Part shown: positions 33,212 to 43,830 of the stretch, piece by piece
Layout of the letters: each line of letters opens with the position of its first letter
Position numbering within the stretch: position 1 is the stretch's first letter
Assembly (NCBI GenBank): GCA_023052935.1
Contig: CM041293.1
Span: forward strand, 168,103,341-168,167,340
Direction: 5' to 3'
Length of the DNA stretch: 64,000 nucleotides
Source of the DNA: Piezodorus guildinii
Taxonomy: Eukaryota; Arthropoda; Insecta; Hemiptera; Pentatomidae
Translations under genes and position numbers: made by a program
Notes under the pieces: generated by a model
The model's database searches: none
The model's input: only the letters and a program-made list of their open reading frames with translations
What the model was told of the DNA's origin: nothing

Positions 33212-33845
33212 TAAAAATATTTTAAAAATATTTTTTATTGGAATTTACAGCTGTATAATGGAATACAACTAGTAAATTTGAGTGAAATATATATATTCAA
33301 TTGGAAGAACCCTAAAAGTATTCTAAACTAGAAGGTCTTCTTTTCTAGGCCATCTTCTTTTCATGCACCACGGATGATTGTCAGGAATTGAGTTTGTCAT
33401 GAAAGGAATGGTGTCTAGATCGGGCCAAATCAGCAACATTCGGAACATTGAGGTCTTTATGGATGAGTTTATTTGTGACAAAGTATGGAGCATTGAGGAT
33501 TTTACGAAGGATTTTGGATTGTAAGGATTGAATACGAGAAGAATTCGATGAGCCCCAAAGCTCTACTTCGTAAGTCCACATCGGCCTTCTGATAGTCATG
33601 TAGATGAGCCTTTTGTAGTTAAGTGGAAGATTAGAACGTTTGTCTAGTAAGTGTTGTAGTCGAAAACGTCGAGCAGTTTCTTGTCGTTTCAGTCTTGTAG
33701 GAGGGTTCCAATTAAGGTGTTCGTCAAGGTGCAGTCCTAGATATCGGATCAGTTCAACCGTTACTAGAAGAGTATTATTGAAGGAGACACTGGGGCAGGA
33801 TGTCATAGGTTTACGACGAAGGGTAAAGGTAATTTGGTTGAATTA
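33212..33845 (-). mobile_element. LINE-C, 5'-truncated copy
   Basis: The LINE-C 3' end (TTTACAGCTGTATAATGG on the plus strand) is at the left, and truncation occurs just upstream of the RT thumb at about 33845. GAATTA occurs at both edges, but any TSD has decayed. Confidence 0.85.
33381..33806 (-). pseudogene. LINE-C reverse transcriptase, C-terminal fragment
   Basis: 141 residues: IRYLGLHLDEHLNWNPPTRL, KRQETARRFRLQHLLDKR, RRPMWTYEVELWGSS, SKILRKILNAPYFVTN, HHSFHDKLNS. It is more diverged from the family consensus (DKRLTW has become DEHLNW) and stops early, so it is older than most LINE-C copies here. Confidence 0.88.
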
Positions 33846-34599
33846 GAAAAATTAAAATTAAAATTTTGGATAGAGCCAGTTTCATTTAAGGCAATCTGGA
33901 TAGCGAACGAATACCTTTCGTGGAATAAGCTGAAATCTTAAGTAAATCCATTGGTTCAAGTCAAATATCTTTTTTTTTAAACTTGTTTTAATAAAAAAAA
34001 CAATAGTCTGATTACTTAGGTCGGAAAAAAATAAAAAAATGTAAACAAATTTCTTATCGAAGAAAAAACAGCAACACGTTTGTCTAAAAAATGAATATAA
34101 TTAATATTAAAGTAATTATGAATGCATTCATAAAATGCATTCATGAAATGGATTAATTTATTTGATCAAAACTGATACTGCTTATTGTACATAAAAGAAT
34201 TGGTTTTGTAATACTAGTTTAGCTTAAAATTATCTCAAGTCATAATACCTCAAATTAAAATGCATTTTTATACTGGATTGAGTTGGTTGTGATCAAAACA
34301 AGTTTGCTAGTAGATGCAATGCATTGAGAAGTTGTGAAAATAAAAAATTTCTAAAAATTTGGATTGAGCCGGTTTTTGAACTAATATCCTCAATTAACCT
34401 TACATATTTGGTAATGTAGCAATCATGTGTACTAAAAACAATCAAAGTTTATTTTTAACCAGTGAACCTTTCCTGCACAGCACGGAAGAAATTTGAATGT
34501 AGCATTCCAATTAGAGGAAATCACCTAACCTGTCCAAATCACAAGGAGCAAATATCGTAATAATTCGTTAAGCTTGTTTCCGCTGTATTCAAGAATTCA
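33846..34599. other. Gene-less stretch
   Basis: Nothing recognised. Confidence 0.55.
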
Positions 34600-34760
34600 G
34601 ATGAGAGTGGGTCGACCGTCACCAGGGATTTTATTATTTTTTAGTCCTTTGATGGGATATATAATCTCTTTGTTATCAGCTGGCTTGTTTCTTATTCTTA
34701 TATACTGTTGATCTATTCTTCTCATTGGTTTTCTGGTTCTACTTTATCATGAGAGTTTTC
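34600..34760 (-). pseudogene. Possible LINE RT N-terminal relic
   Basis: Minus-strand translation gives IKGLKNNKIPGDGRPTLI, resembling the IKxLKNNKSPGPDGIPAEL motif at the start of many LINE RT domains. It is short and degenerate with no further motifs, so only a tentative call. Confidence 0.35.
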
Positions 34761-35032
34761 TTTTGAATTGAGAAGATTATTGAAATATACCTTCTATTTA
34801 TCAAGAACACTTTTTTTCGGTGTAACTGATTTTTTTCTTTCTTTCTCTGTCACTATTCATCAACAGACATCCTTGTGGTTTCCCGAATCATTATTTGTGA
34901 CGCAGTATTCTTTTTCTTTGTGGTTACACTATTTCACACCGAACCGAAGTGACATTGGTTCTTTTTTATTTGGCCCCAGTACTTCTTCGGCGTTTACCGT
35001 TATCGCTCCATAACAGTGCGACCAGAACTAAT

Positions 35033-35190
35033 ATCATATAAGTTTCATTCTGATTGAAAGTCTGACAGGGCTTAAATCCCTTCTACAGCACCTTTAACTT
35101 TGTAGATTCTAAAACCGTATCATCATATTAGAATTGATAAGAAATGCTAAATATACAAGTTAAATGAATTTGATGGCTATTTAAAGGATA
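35033..35190 (+). repeat. DR repeat, internal fragment
   Basis: Contains GTTTCATTCTGATTGAAAG, CTGACAGGGCTTAAAT and CACCTTTAACTTTGTAGATT of the DR body; both ends are missing. Confidence 0.6.
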
Positions 35191-35612
35191 AAAGAGAAAA
35201 CTTCGAGTGAGAGGAGTGGTGGTAAAAAGAAAACGAGGAACACCGTGTATTTTGGGATTATGCCCTAAAACGCCATTTGGTAAAGGTTTTTCAATGATGT
35301 CTTAAGCATTTTTTTATCCCGGAAATTGCATGTAAATCTTATATGAATCATTTGCATAGATAAGGGAGGGGAAAATTTTGCTGTCTGCATTTTTATAAAC
35401 CTAAAAATCGAATAATGCAGTTCGAGTGAGCTAGAGGACTAAATCTGAAAAAAAGTGCCAATTTTTGACCGTTTTTTAAAGATGGCGGACGAAGCAAAAG
35501 TGGGGATGACAAAAACTTGAATTAAGCACTACCTAATGGTCTTAAATAATATTAAAATATAAAATGACGCACCTTTTGTGGTTGAACTCTCCTTTTCAAC
35601 CTCTATACATTT
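35191..35612. other. Gene-less stretch
   Basis: Nothing recognised. Confidence 0.55.
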
Positions 35613-35771
35613 ATTTAATAGTTTTTTTTTTTGTTTTTTTTTATTTATTTAAAGAAGTTTACAACTGTATTAAATAAATACAACAAGTAAATAGGCTTTA
35701 TATATGATTAGAACAAATGGTAATCCTGAGAAGAAACTACCCATTGTTAGCACTCCAATGTCTAATTTATG

Positions 35772-36062
35772 TTAGGAGGTATCTTGGCCATCTTCTTTTA
35801 AGGCGCCTCGGTGGGTTGTCGGGAATAGATATGGAGGAGAGGTCACGGATAAGCGGGTTTGAGTGGGCTGGGAGTTTTGAATGAAAAGAGGTATATCTGT
35901 ACGGGCCAAGTCTTCAACTAATGGGATATTTAGGTATTTATGGATGATTTTATTAGTAACAAAGTAAGGAGCATTGAGGATTTTACGAAGGATTTTAGGA
36001 CTGCAAGGAATGGATGCGAGAGGAATTCGAAGGTTTAGTAGACCCCCATAGCTCAATGCCAT
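35772..36062 (-). pseudogene. LINE-C RT C-terminal fragment, same insertion
   Basis: KILRKILNAPYFVTNKIIHK and NIPLVEDLA identify the downstream part of the same broken ORF2. The sequence between here and 36150 has lost the YLGLxLDKRLTW block through a deletion. Confidence 0.85.
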
Positions 36063-36149
36063 AGGTCCAAATAGGCCTGATAATTGTTATATAAATGAGT
36101 TTTTTTGTCCTTATTACGAATCTGTTCAACAGGGTATAGTAGGATATTA

Positions 36150-36557
36150 TTAAAGGATACGGTGGGACAGAGAAGTAATAGGTTTATGACTTAAGGTGAT
36201 TTGATTGGATTTGTTAGAATTTATTTTAATTCTCCAGTTTTGACACCATTCTTCAATGGCTGATAGATGGTTCTGTAGGATTTGTGATGCAGTAACAGGA
36301 TCATCAGTCACAGATAACACAGATGTGTCATCGGCGGATGAAGTAAGGATAGTGCTTGGATGGAAGGGAATATCAGCTGTATACACTGTGTAAAGGATCG
36401 GACCCAGGATACTACCTTGCGATACACCGGCTGACTGAGTGAAAACGGATGAGTAAGAATGGTTATGGTTAACTTTGAAGGTTTCATCAGAGAGATAAAT
36501 AGGAAGTACGCTGGAGAGAGGAATTGACGGAGTTTGTATAGCAGACCTGGATGCCAA
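36150..36557 (-). pseudogene. LINE-C reverse transcriptase palm fragment
   Basis: 135 residues: GVSQGSILGPILYTVYTADI, then SSADDTSVLS where LINE-A has TFADDTAILS. The F preceding ADD has become S, probably inactivating. It continues SAIEEWCQNWRIKINSNKSN. A shifted frame upstream gives DRNWHPGLLYKLRQ, the FDxVWHxGL block. Confidence 0.88.
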
Positions 36558-36592
36558 TTTCGATCAATAGCCTGTTCCAATTTAATAGTTTT

Positions 36593-37719
36593 AAAACGGA
36601 ATTAAACAGCCGAGTTAAGTGAAGTCGTTTGTAGCCCTTACAATATTTTTAATATTTGTTAAGGAATCAAAGGCTAAGCAATAAATATTTATTGTCGATT
36701 ACTCTTTGCAGGAGCCTGATAAGTTCCACATCCCCACAACGAAGTCCTATTCCAATTACCACAAACACAAAGAACAGTTATGAAAGCCGTGGCTACATTG
36801 GCAGTGTGTGCCCGTTTCTCCCTATCAGATTGACTTTCCAAAGTTTGCTATAGCTATTAGTTATAGAGGGACCTTTGCTTCAGAATCAGTTCGGGCTTCG
36901 TTTGTTCAAAGTTAGCTAATCTGGACTTTGTCCATTCTCCTCAGCTCACTCTCATTATTTCAGCTAAGAAGTTGCCTCGCTGGCCTCTCTCTGCTCCCTG
37001 GCCTGCCAAATTATTTCACTAAGTAATCTTTTATATCTCGTCCCGAGAACTCAAGGATCGATTCAAGGTACCACTGGATCCGATAACCCTTGTTCTCAAG
37101 TTACGGAGATAATTAAAACGAAATGGAACCGAGCATGAAATGAAATAATTAGTCTAGATGTGATAATTATCATAATTAACTATCTAATTAAGGTAGGATA
37201 GGTTGTAATTTAATTTAATGAGAGGCCTAAGGTTGAAATCGAGTATCGAGAAAAATGTATTTCATCATTTAATAAAGTATTAGACATAAAAGATCTAAAT
37301 TTGACTATACAAAGGCACAATTATCTACTTATATTTTTACCAAGACTATATATGTATTGAGCTTACAAACAATTACATATATCAAAATGGTTAATGCACT
37401 TTAAAAATACTATTATTAAAAACATATGAAAACAAGAAGATTAAAAAAAAATTACAAAAAAAAAATACAAATTAAAAACACTGCAAATTATTACACAATG
37501 GTTTATTATATCCAAATAACAATATTAAGGTATAACTGTTTATATAGCTCTTTTTAGGCAATTAAATAATATGAAAAGCAATAATTCAAAGGATAATATC
37601 ATACCATTTCAAAACGCTTTATCTCAGCTTGTTGTTAACCAATTTCAATCATTCTTTTTTCATTTTGTGCATAATATATTTATTATTTAGGTATTTGTTT
37701 ATAAAATAATAAGGAGAAA
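36593..37719. other. Gene-less stretch
   Basis: 36700-37130 is somewhat richer in GC but no frame or RNA fold was recognised. The remainder is AT-rich. Confidence 0.5.
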
Positions 37720-38150
37720 CGGATTTTTTTTTTTTTTATTCGTTATTCGATTTCTGCACATGCTACTTTACTTATTCTAAAACTCTGGACAAATAACTGG
37801 GCATATTTATGGGTAAAATTTTTTTTTTCTTTTTTATAATTATTCGCGGTTTTCTAGTTAAAAAACACAAATTAATGTTTTCTCTATCTTCGAAAATAAC
37901 GTAGTTACAAACGTCTATATAGGCGAGATTTAATTTTTTTTTTCTTTTTCTACGTGCTTTACTGTTTCTAAAACTCTATACATACTTTTCTCTATCGTCA
38001 AAAATAACCGAGTTATGACCCTATTTATTTGTAAAATTTTAATTTTCTCTTTTCTTTATATATAATTATTTACGGTTTTTGGTTGAAAACCTCTGCTCAA
38101 TTTTTTCTCTATCTTCAAAAATAACTGGGTTATTTAAATAAATCACTTTT
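37720..38150. repeat. Degenerate tandem repeat
   Basis: TTTTCTCTATCTTCGAAAAT-like motifs followed by AAC and GTTAT occur near 37876, 37990 and 38103, each preceded by a long T/C-rich run and CTAAAACTCT. They form three decayed units of about 110-115 bp. Confidence 0.55.
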
Positions 38151-38600
38151 AATCGGCAGTCATTTTAAAGATAACAAGCTGATATCATCGCCTAGGTGTT
38201 ATGATCATGGGTTTCATAGACTAGTATTTTTGTTGCGAATTTCAAAAAAATTGGTCCATTAGTTTAGGAAAAATGCGGAGGACGGCGTACGGATTTGTTT
38301 TTTATTCCTAGTCGAATTCTACACTTCTTGAAACATAAGCTTGAGGATGGGAGGGGTAATTTTTTTTTTTGGTTTATCATTGAAAATAAATATATCACAC
38401 TCGTAAAACATTAAAGAATGAATAATAAATTGATACTAACGAATGCATGGTTGACTAGATATATACATGTAAATTATAAATCAAGAAGTTGATTAAGGGT
38501 TTAGTCATCGAAACACATAAATTAGGAAAACCTCAATTATTTTTCAAACGTTTCGGCCTATAAATCTATGGCTATCACCAGAGTTACGAAAAACAAAATA
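38151..38600. other. Gene-less stretch with a PLE-end-like motif
   Basis: On the minus strand CTGGTGATAGCCATAGATTT, followed after a few bases by AGGCCGAAACGTTTG (about 38546-38582), resembles the PLE termini. Nothing else recognised. Confidence 0.45.
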
Positions 38601-40160
38601 TTTATTTTATTTTATTTATTTACAATCGTTTTTGTTTTACTTTGATGTTATTTGCTATATGCAAAAAAAAAAAAAAAAAAAATTGCAATAAGAAAATATG
38701 ATGACTTCCGAAAGTCGGTTAAAGCAAGGCGTCTCTAGGCCACCGCCTCAAAAGTCGTCGGGGTGGGTTGTACGGGTTCGTGTAGGATTTAAGTGTTTGG
38801 GCCGATGGGTTCATGTTGTAAGTCAGTTTGTCATGAAATCTTTTATAATATTCTGTGGCTGTGTCTGAAACTCTGAGTATGTCCAAGTCCTTGTGAAGTA
38901 ATTCGTTGGTTACATAAAACGGTTTTTCGCAATATTTTCGATTGAAGGTTTTGAATTATTTGGATGTTAGAATATTTGGCAGATCCCCATAGCTCTATCC
39001 CGTATGTCCATAATGGTTTGATCAGTACTTTGTAAATAGTAAGTTTGGTGTTCACGGATAATTTGGATCGTTTGTCAAACAGACGGGATAATAGTCCAAA
39101 TCGTCTGTTCAGTTGTTGTCTTTTAAGTCTAATGTGGGTCCTCCATGTCAGTCTTTTGTCTAAGTACAGTCCCAAATATCGGACTTCCTCTGATGTCGGA
39201 ATGGGTTTATCCTCAAAATAGACTGCTGGACAATACCCATGATTGAGTGTGAAAACGATAAATAGACTCTTTGATTGGTTCATTTTTAATTTCCATCTAT
39301 TAGCCCAACTGGATAAGTCATCAATGTGGTTTTGCAACATGAAGGATGCAAGAATTGGGTTTTGATGGGATGTCAAAAGAGCTGTATCGTCTGCAAAAGT
39401 GGCGAGTAAGGTGTGGTTATTTTCTGGTAAGTCTGCCGTGTAGATATTAAATAGTAACGGTCCCAGTACACTGCCTTGTGGGACCCCTTCTTGAACACGT
39501 TTTATTCCAGAAAATGCGTCTCCTACTTTTACAGTAAAGTGTCGGTCTGTCAAGTAAGAGAGTAATATTAAATAATAAGTCGGAGGGAGCAAATTTTTGA
39601 GCTTGGAAAGCAATCCTTTATGCCACACCTTATCGAATGCTTGACTAATATCAAGAAAAACACCTTTTTTAGACTCTAAAGCATTCGAAATGTAGTCTAG
39701 TAATCGATGGCATTGTTGAATGGTCGAATGATGTTTTCTGAAACCGAATTGATGATTTGGAATGGCTCTAAATATTTCGAGCGAATTTAGACGATGAAGA
39801 ATAATTTTTTCAAATAATTTTGAAAAAGAAGGGAGAAGGCTTACAGGACGATATGAAGTCAGACAGTCTGAAGATTTATTGGGTTTTAATATCATTACAA
39901 CTTCAGAATACTTCCACACGCAGGATAATATGTTATCCTGAAGATAGCGTTGTAGATATTAGTTAAAAAAAGAATTGCTTTCCGAGGTAAGTTCTTTAGT
40001 ATAAAATTTGAAATTAAGTCATAACCTGGGGCTTTTTTGTTTGGTAATTTGGCAATAAAATCACAAACTTCATTAGGATGTATTGCTTTTGGCGGCAGAG
40101 TCATCGGTGAAGGTATGTTAATGTGGTGTGACACTGTTTCATTTGTAAGTTGGTTGAAAA
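38601..40160 (-). mobile_element. LINE-D (jockey-like), 5'-truncated
   Basis: The 3' tail is AT-rich (minus-strand AAATAAAATAAAATAAATA at the left edge). The RT domain spans two overlapping frames. Homology ends near an A-run at about 40157. Distinct from LINE-A and LINE-C in sequence but alike in organisation; no TSD found. Confidence 0.85.
38843..39919 (-). pseudogene. LINE-D reverse transcriptase
   Basis: 358 residues with most of the RT: YRPVSLLPSFSKLFEKIIL, HQFGFRKHHSTIQQCHRLLD, GVFLDISQAFDKVWHKGLL, GVPQGSVLGPLLFNIYTADL, FADDTALL (FADD at about residues 174-177) and YLGLYLDKRLTWRTHIRLKR. After LQSKILRKTV a frameshift ends the frame early; the expected terminal PRRLxRRWPRDAL can be read in another frame down to about 38715. 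Confidence 0.92.
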
Positions 40161-40335
40161 AAAAAAAAATCATAACAACCTTTTTTTTTAAAAACAATTT
40201 ACAAAGAAAAAACAAAAAAAAGTATGTATAAAGAGAAAATATGTTTTGTAAGTAATAAGAGAGAAATAGACAAAGATAAGACGTAATAAAAACTAAACTA
40301 ATAGGAACATAAGAGAGGAGGAAAATGTTTAACAT
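39895..40335 (-). pseudogene. LINE-D RT, N-terminal part
   Basis: The last 65 or so residues (PPKAIHPNEVCDFIAKLPNK, KAPGYDLISNFILKNLPRKA, FLTNIYNAIFRITYYP) are the fingers region of the same RT. Residues before about position 55 are translated flank. A frameshift separates it from the main RT frame at about 39900-39930. Confidence 0.85.
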
Positions 40336-40738
40336 TTCTAATAAAAAGCAAATAATAAGAATATGATGTGGAATTCTCCTTAATTAATTGATACATTTAC
40401 ATAGACTTCTAATTTCTCTCTTTTTTTTTTCTTTTTTTTTAAGTAGTTATATTTTTATTTAATTTTGTCTACTAATAACATTTAAAATATGTCTTCTTTT
40501 AATTTATTTGACCTAACAAACTTTTAAGTATTCTTAAATATTTAAACAAGCATTCTCTATTTTCTTCAACCTTCTTTATTTCTTTTTAACTCCTTAAATA
40601 TTTTTTTTCTTTAACATACTTTTTTTTTTTAATACATATTAATTTAAAATTTCATAAATTAGAGCCAACAAAATCTTTTAAATTACTAATAAATTTACCT
40701 TTTTGGTTTATTTCCATTATTAGACAATTTTTAGTAGC
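40161..40738. other. Gene-less, T-rich stretch
   Basis: A T-run with AAAACAATTTACAAAG near 40182-40206 looks like a minus-strand LINE 3' tail. The rest is low complexity. Confidence 0.45.
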
Positions 40739-40780
40739 TTAATGCTGCATGTTGAGGGTGTATAGTCGACTGTAGAAACT

Positions 40781-40903
40781 ATTATAGGTGGAATAGTCAG
40801 GAATCAGTCATTTTTAAAAAGTTTTTAATTTTGCCAACGTTTCGGCTCAAGCTTGTGAGCCATCATCAGGGCTACAAACATCAGAACAAAAGAGATACAT
40901 ATT
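40781..40903 (-). repeat. PLE inverted terminal repeat, left
   Basis: Reverse complement of 42602-42725, from GGTGGAATAGTCAGGAATCA to AAAAGAGATACATATTA. It runs directly into the truncated coding region. Confidence 0.93.
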
Positions 40904-42010
40904 ATGTGCTGTAACTCTGGCTACCTATGCTTCCAAGAGAAATTTTATAAACAAATTTCGGGTTTAGCCATGGGAAACTGTCTTGCTCCTGATCTCTCCA
41001 ACATCGTCCTCAATCACCTTCTTGACACCGTTATACCTAACTTTTCCGCAGATATTTTTTTCATTAAAAAATATGTTGATGACCTTTTCCTGATCCTCAA
41101 CCCCAAAGCCATCCCTAATATCTTGACTTCTTTCAACTCATACCATCCTCGACTCCAATTTACCATTGAAACAGAAAACAATAACTCACTTCCGTTCCTT
41201 GACCTCCTTATCATAAGAAATTCCGATAATTCACTATCCACTAACTGGTACACCAAACCTACTTATTCTGGCCGTCTCCTTAATTATTTTTCCTTACACC
41301 CACATCACCAGAAAATCAGTGTAGCCAAAAACCTCATACACCGTTCCTTAACACTTTCCGATACAAAATTTCACCAAGATAATTTAACCCGACTAACAAA
41401 AATCCTAAAATCTAATAATTTTCCTGACCAATTAATCAAGAACCTCATTAAAACTTCTTCAAACCCTCACTCCATCCCCGCACACTCTCCACAAACCGCC
41501 ATAGTTCCCCAGTACAGATCCATTCCATACATCCCATCTCTATCTCAAAAAATTAAAAAAGTCTTATCCTCTAGCTTTCCCCATCTCCGCTTAGTTTTAA
41601 AACATAGTAACAAATTAAAGAATCTATATTCAAAACTAAAAGATCCCATCCCTTTCCTACAAAAATCAAATTTAGTTTATCGTATTCCCTGCTCTTCCCC
41701 AAATTGTAATTCATGTTACATAGGCGAGACCAAAAACTATCTCAAAAAAAGAATTTATCAGCACAAATACACAATATCTACCCGTAACCCATTTTCCTCA
41801 AAATTATCCGAGCACGCTATATCCCTTGACCATCATTTTGATTTTGATAATCCTGAAATCCTAGCCACCGTACCTAACTACAAAAAGCGACTCCTCTCCG
41901 AAGCTATATATATCCATATGGAAAAAGATCGAGTTCCCGTAAATCATAAAACTGACAAAGAGATAATTTCTCCCTCGTATGCTAACATCTTCCGTCTCCT
42001 TAAATTATAA
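40904..42010 (+). CDS. PLE reverse transcriptase with GIY-YIG endonuclease
   Basis: The 368-residue frame holds the C-terminal half of a PLE polyprotein. The RT part shows YKQISGLAMGNCLAPDLSNI, KKYVDDLFLILN (YVDD at about residues 57-60) and NSLPFLDLLIIR. The GIY-YIG endonuclease lies at about 257-350: VYRIPC, then CPxxCYIGET-like SCYIGETKNYLKKRIYQHK and a late glutamate in LLSEAIYIHMEK. PLEs couple this nuclease to an RT related to telomerase. The frame starts at the internal edge of the left inverted repeat, so the upstream RT motifs are truncated. The rest is remarkably free of stops. Confidence 0.93.
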   Translation: MCCNSGYLCFQEKFYKQISGLAMGNCLAPDLSNIVLNHLLDTVIPNFSADIFFIKKYVDDLFLILNPKAIPNILTSFNSYHPRLQFTIETENNNSLPFLDLLIIRNSDNSLSTNWYTKPTYSGRLLNYFSLHPHHQKISVAKNLIHRSLTLSDTKFHQDNLTRLTKILKSNNFPDQLIKNLIKTSSNPHSIPAHSPQTAIVPQYRSIPYIPSLSQKIKKVLSSSFPHLRLVLKHSNKLKNLYSKLKDPIPFLQKSNLVYRIPCSSPNCNSCYIGETKNYLKKRIYQHKYTISTRNPFSSKLSEHAISLDHHFDFDNPEILATVPNYKKRLLSEAIYIHMEKDRVPVNHKTDKEIISPSYANIFRLLKL

Positions 42011-42601
42011 CTCTATCACTTTATTGTACAAATTGCTTGTGTAATGTATATTTTATTTATTTACTGTATATTTATCTTCTTGTTTACAACACCTCTGGTT
42101 CTTGTTTTTGTTATTTATTTATTTTATTTTGTTTTTTATTATATACCTCATGATCTTTTAAATACCTCAGATTCTAGTGTTTATAATTTTCTGTTAAAAA
42201 TGTTCAACCTTATTGTACATACGGATATATTATTTTGTTTTTTCCATTATATAATTTTGTAAAACTTTTTAAAAACAAAGATAAGCTGTAGTATTTACAC
42301 TTAGAGGGGAAAACCTTCAGGGTTTTTACACGAACCCCTCCCCATACTACCTATGTTTATGGTTTTCCTCAGTTTATGCTTGGACATGGCTCAGTAATGG
42401 TACGTTTATATATATATGTTTTTTTTACTTTTATATTAAAGTCTAAAGTTCTGTAAAATTTGTTATGCTTATCATCATCAGATTATGTATCATATTATCA
42501 TTATTTGTATCTATAATATTTAAGTATGTTGGTATATTTTCTGTTTTATTTCAAATGTTATCATTGTCACTACATTCAGAAGAAAATTTTCATTATCATA
42601 T

Positions 42602-42725
42602 TAATATGTATCTCTTTTGTTCTGATGTTTGTAGCCCTGATGATGGCTCACAAGCTTGAGCCGAAACGTTGGCAAAATTAAAAACTTTTTAAAAATGACT
42701 GATTCCTGACTATTCCACCTATAAT
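42602..42725 (+). repeat. PLE inverted terminal repeat, right
   Basis: Right-hand copy of the PLE end. It contains the hammerhead-like core described separately and ends CTATTCCACCTATAAT next to the direct repeat. Confidence 0.93.
42633..42675 (+). ncRNA. Hammerhead-ribozyme-like core in the PLE end
   Basis: CCTGATGA is followed by GGCTC, an 8-base loop, GAGCC and GAAAC, matching the order CUGANGA, stem II, GAAA of a hammerhead ribozyme. PLE ends are known to carry hammerhead motifs. One extra U sits before stem II, and I could not place a canonical cleavage triplet and stem III, so activity is unproven. The same core occurs on the minus strand in the left repeat (about 40835-40875). Confidence 0.55.
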
Positions 42726-42739
42726 TAATGCTGCATGTT

Positions 42740-43141
42740 ATACTTAAATGGTGACTATTGGCTCACTGTTTTTTTTTTTTTTTTCTTCAATTTTCCATAC
42801 TGTACCTGGTATGTTTTATGATTTATCTAATTCCTGTGGCCTATATTTATTTTTATTTTTATTTTATCGTTATTTGATTTTTTACTTTTATGATGTTGTT
42901 ATATTTTTATAAATTTACATTATTTGTATTATCGTGTAGTCTATACCTAAGTTTTTAGTGTATGTTTATTTTTGTATTGTTATTTTTAGTAATGTAATAT
43001 TTTAAGATCTTCAAATTTAAATTTGCGATTTTTTTTACATTTTTACACTTCGACGTGATGAGATAAAAAAAATAATCAATAAAAATATCTATTTAATAAC
43101 ATACATATCATTGGAGCTCACATACACGATTTTAATAACGT
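42740..43141. other. Gene-less, T-rich stretch
   Basis: Low-complexity T-rich DNA; nothing recognised. Confidence 0.55.
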
Positions 43142-43155
43142 AACACTTATTAAGT

Positions 43156-43450
43156 GAGCCCGTGGCTGAGTGGCTAGCGCGCTAGTCTCTCATGCTACAG
43201 GTTCTGAGTTCGAATCGAAGTCCCAGCGGGGCTTTTATAAGGATTTAAAAAAATGTGGATTCACTCGCAACCTCTCCCCCGGGTATGTGAGACCCGTCAG
43301 CCAAAGGGTGGCCACTCACAAAATTAGTCGTAGGGAGTGATGACCCTAGACTAAAAAAAATTGCATCGTGAAACGTGAGTGTAAACTCGCATGAGCTTAC
43401 ACCGCGAGGCCCAGGGCCTACACGGCCTATCGCGCCACTGGAAGAAGAAG
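43156..43450 (+). repeat. tRNA-derived SINE with 14-bp TSD
   Basis: AACACTTATTAAGT flanks it at 43142-43155 and 43451-43464. The head (GAGCCCGTGGCTGAGTGGC and GAGTTCGAATCGAAGTCC) shows A and B boxes of an RNA polymerase III promoter about 40 bp apart. A roughly 220-bp non-tRNA body follows, containing GGGTGGCCACTCAC and CGCGAGGCCCAGGGCC. The 3' end is (GAA)n rather than poly(A). The sharp TSDs and GC-rich body suggest a relatively young copy. Confidence 0.9.
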
Positions 43451-43618
43451 AACACTTATTAAGTACCTACAAAGATAAAAGACAAAAATTGGTAAGGAAG
43501 ATAATAAAAATACCTTTTGAGGCATTATATTAGCTTTTATATTGTATTGATTAATCATTAGATAGAAACGTCTAAATAAGTAAATAAATAAGTCTGCATA
43601 TTTTTATTCTCAAACTTT

Positions 43619-43671
43619 CATGGGTGTTCATTGGCTTACTGTATTACTGAGTAAGCCAATGAACACCCATG
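43619..43671. repeat. Perfect 22-bp stem hairpin
   Basis: CATGGGTGTTCATTGGCTTACT pairs perfectly with 43650-43671 across a 9-base loop (stem quoted for its symmetry; its key core is GTTCATTGGC). It may be the collapsed inverted ends of an element rather than a terminator. Confidence 0.85.
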
Positions 43672-43735
43672 CGGACAAATAGCAGTGTGCTATGAAATAA
43701 AATGATGGGTTATATGTTAAAAAGCATTTATATAA

Positions 43736-43830
43736 GAAAAATAAGTCCTGAAAATGGGGAAACAGTCCCGAAACGTTGACAGATATGAAAGCTTATGAAA
43801 TAAAGTAATTGAGGGACAAAAGGAAGTCAA
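43736..43830 (+). repeat. PLE-end-like sequence
   Basis: CCTGAAAATGGGGAAACAGT followed by CCCGAAACGTTGAC keeps the stem II plus GAAAC layout of the PLE ends, with the CTGATGA part mutated to CTGAAAA. No RT frame is nearby. Confidence 0.5.

Larger units (their letters stand above)
35626..36579 (-). mobile_element. LINE-C, 5'-truncated copy with TSD
   Basis: ATTTAATAGTTTT occurs at 35613-35625 and 36580-36592. It extends further 5' than the other LINE-C stubs and includes part of the palm. Several frameshifts split it. Confidence 0.92.
40754..42724 (+). mobile_element. Penelope-like element (PLE) with inverted ends
   Basis: A 15-bp direct repeat TTAATGCTGCATGTT at 40739-40753 and 42725-42739 marks the insertion. 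Inside, 123-bp inverted repeats (40781-40903 and 42602-42725) flank a truncated RT plus GIY-YIG frame. Such inverted or tandem end duplications are typical of PLE insertions. The extra 27 bp left of the first repeat (40754-40780) are unique. Confidence 0.92.

Noticed and set aside
42044..42262. Hydrophobic 72-residue frame after the PLE ORF
   Set aside because: T-rich DNA in the PLE 3' region translates to phenylalanine and isoleucine; no sign of a real membrane protein.
43156..43240. Functional tRNA gene
   Set aside because: A and B boxes are present but the acceptor stem does not pair, and a long body with TSDs follows, so it is a SINE.
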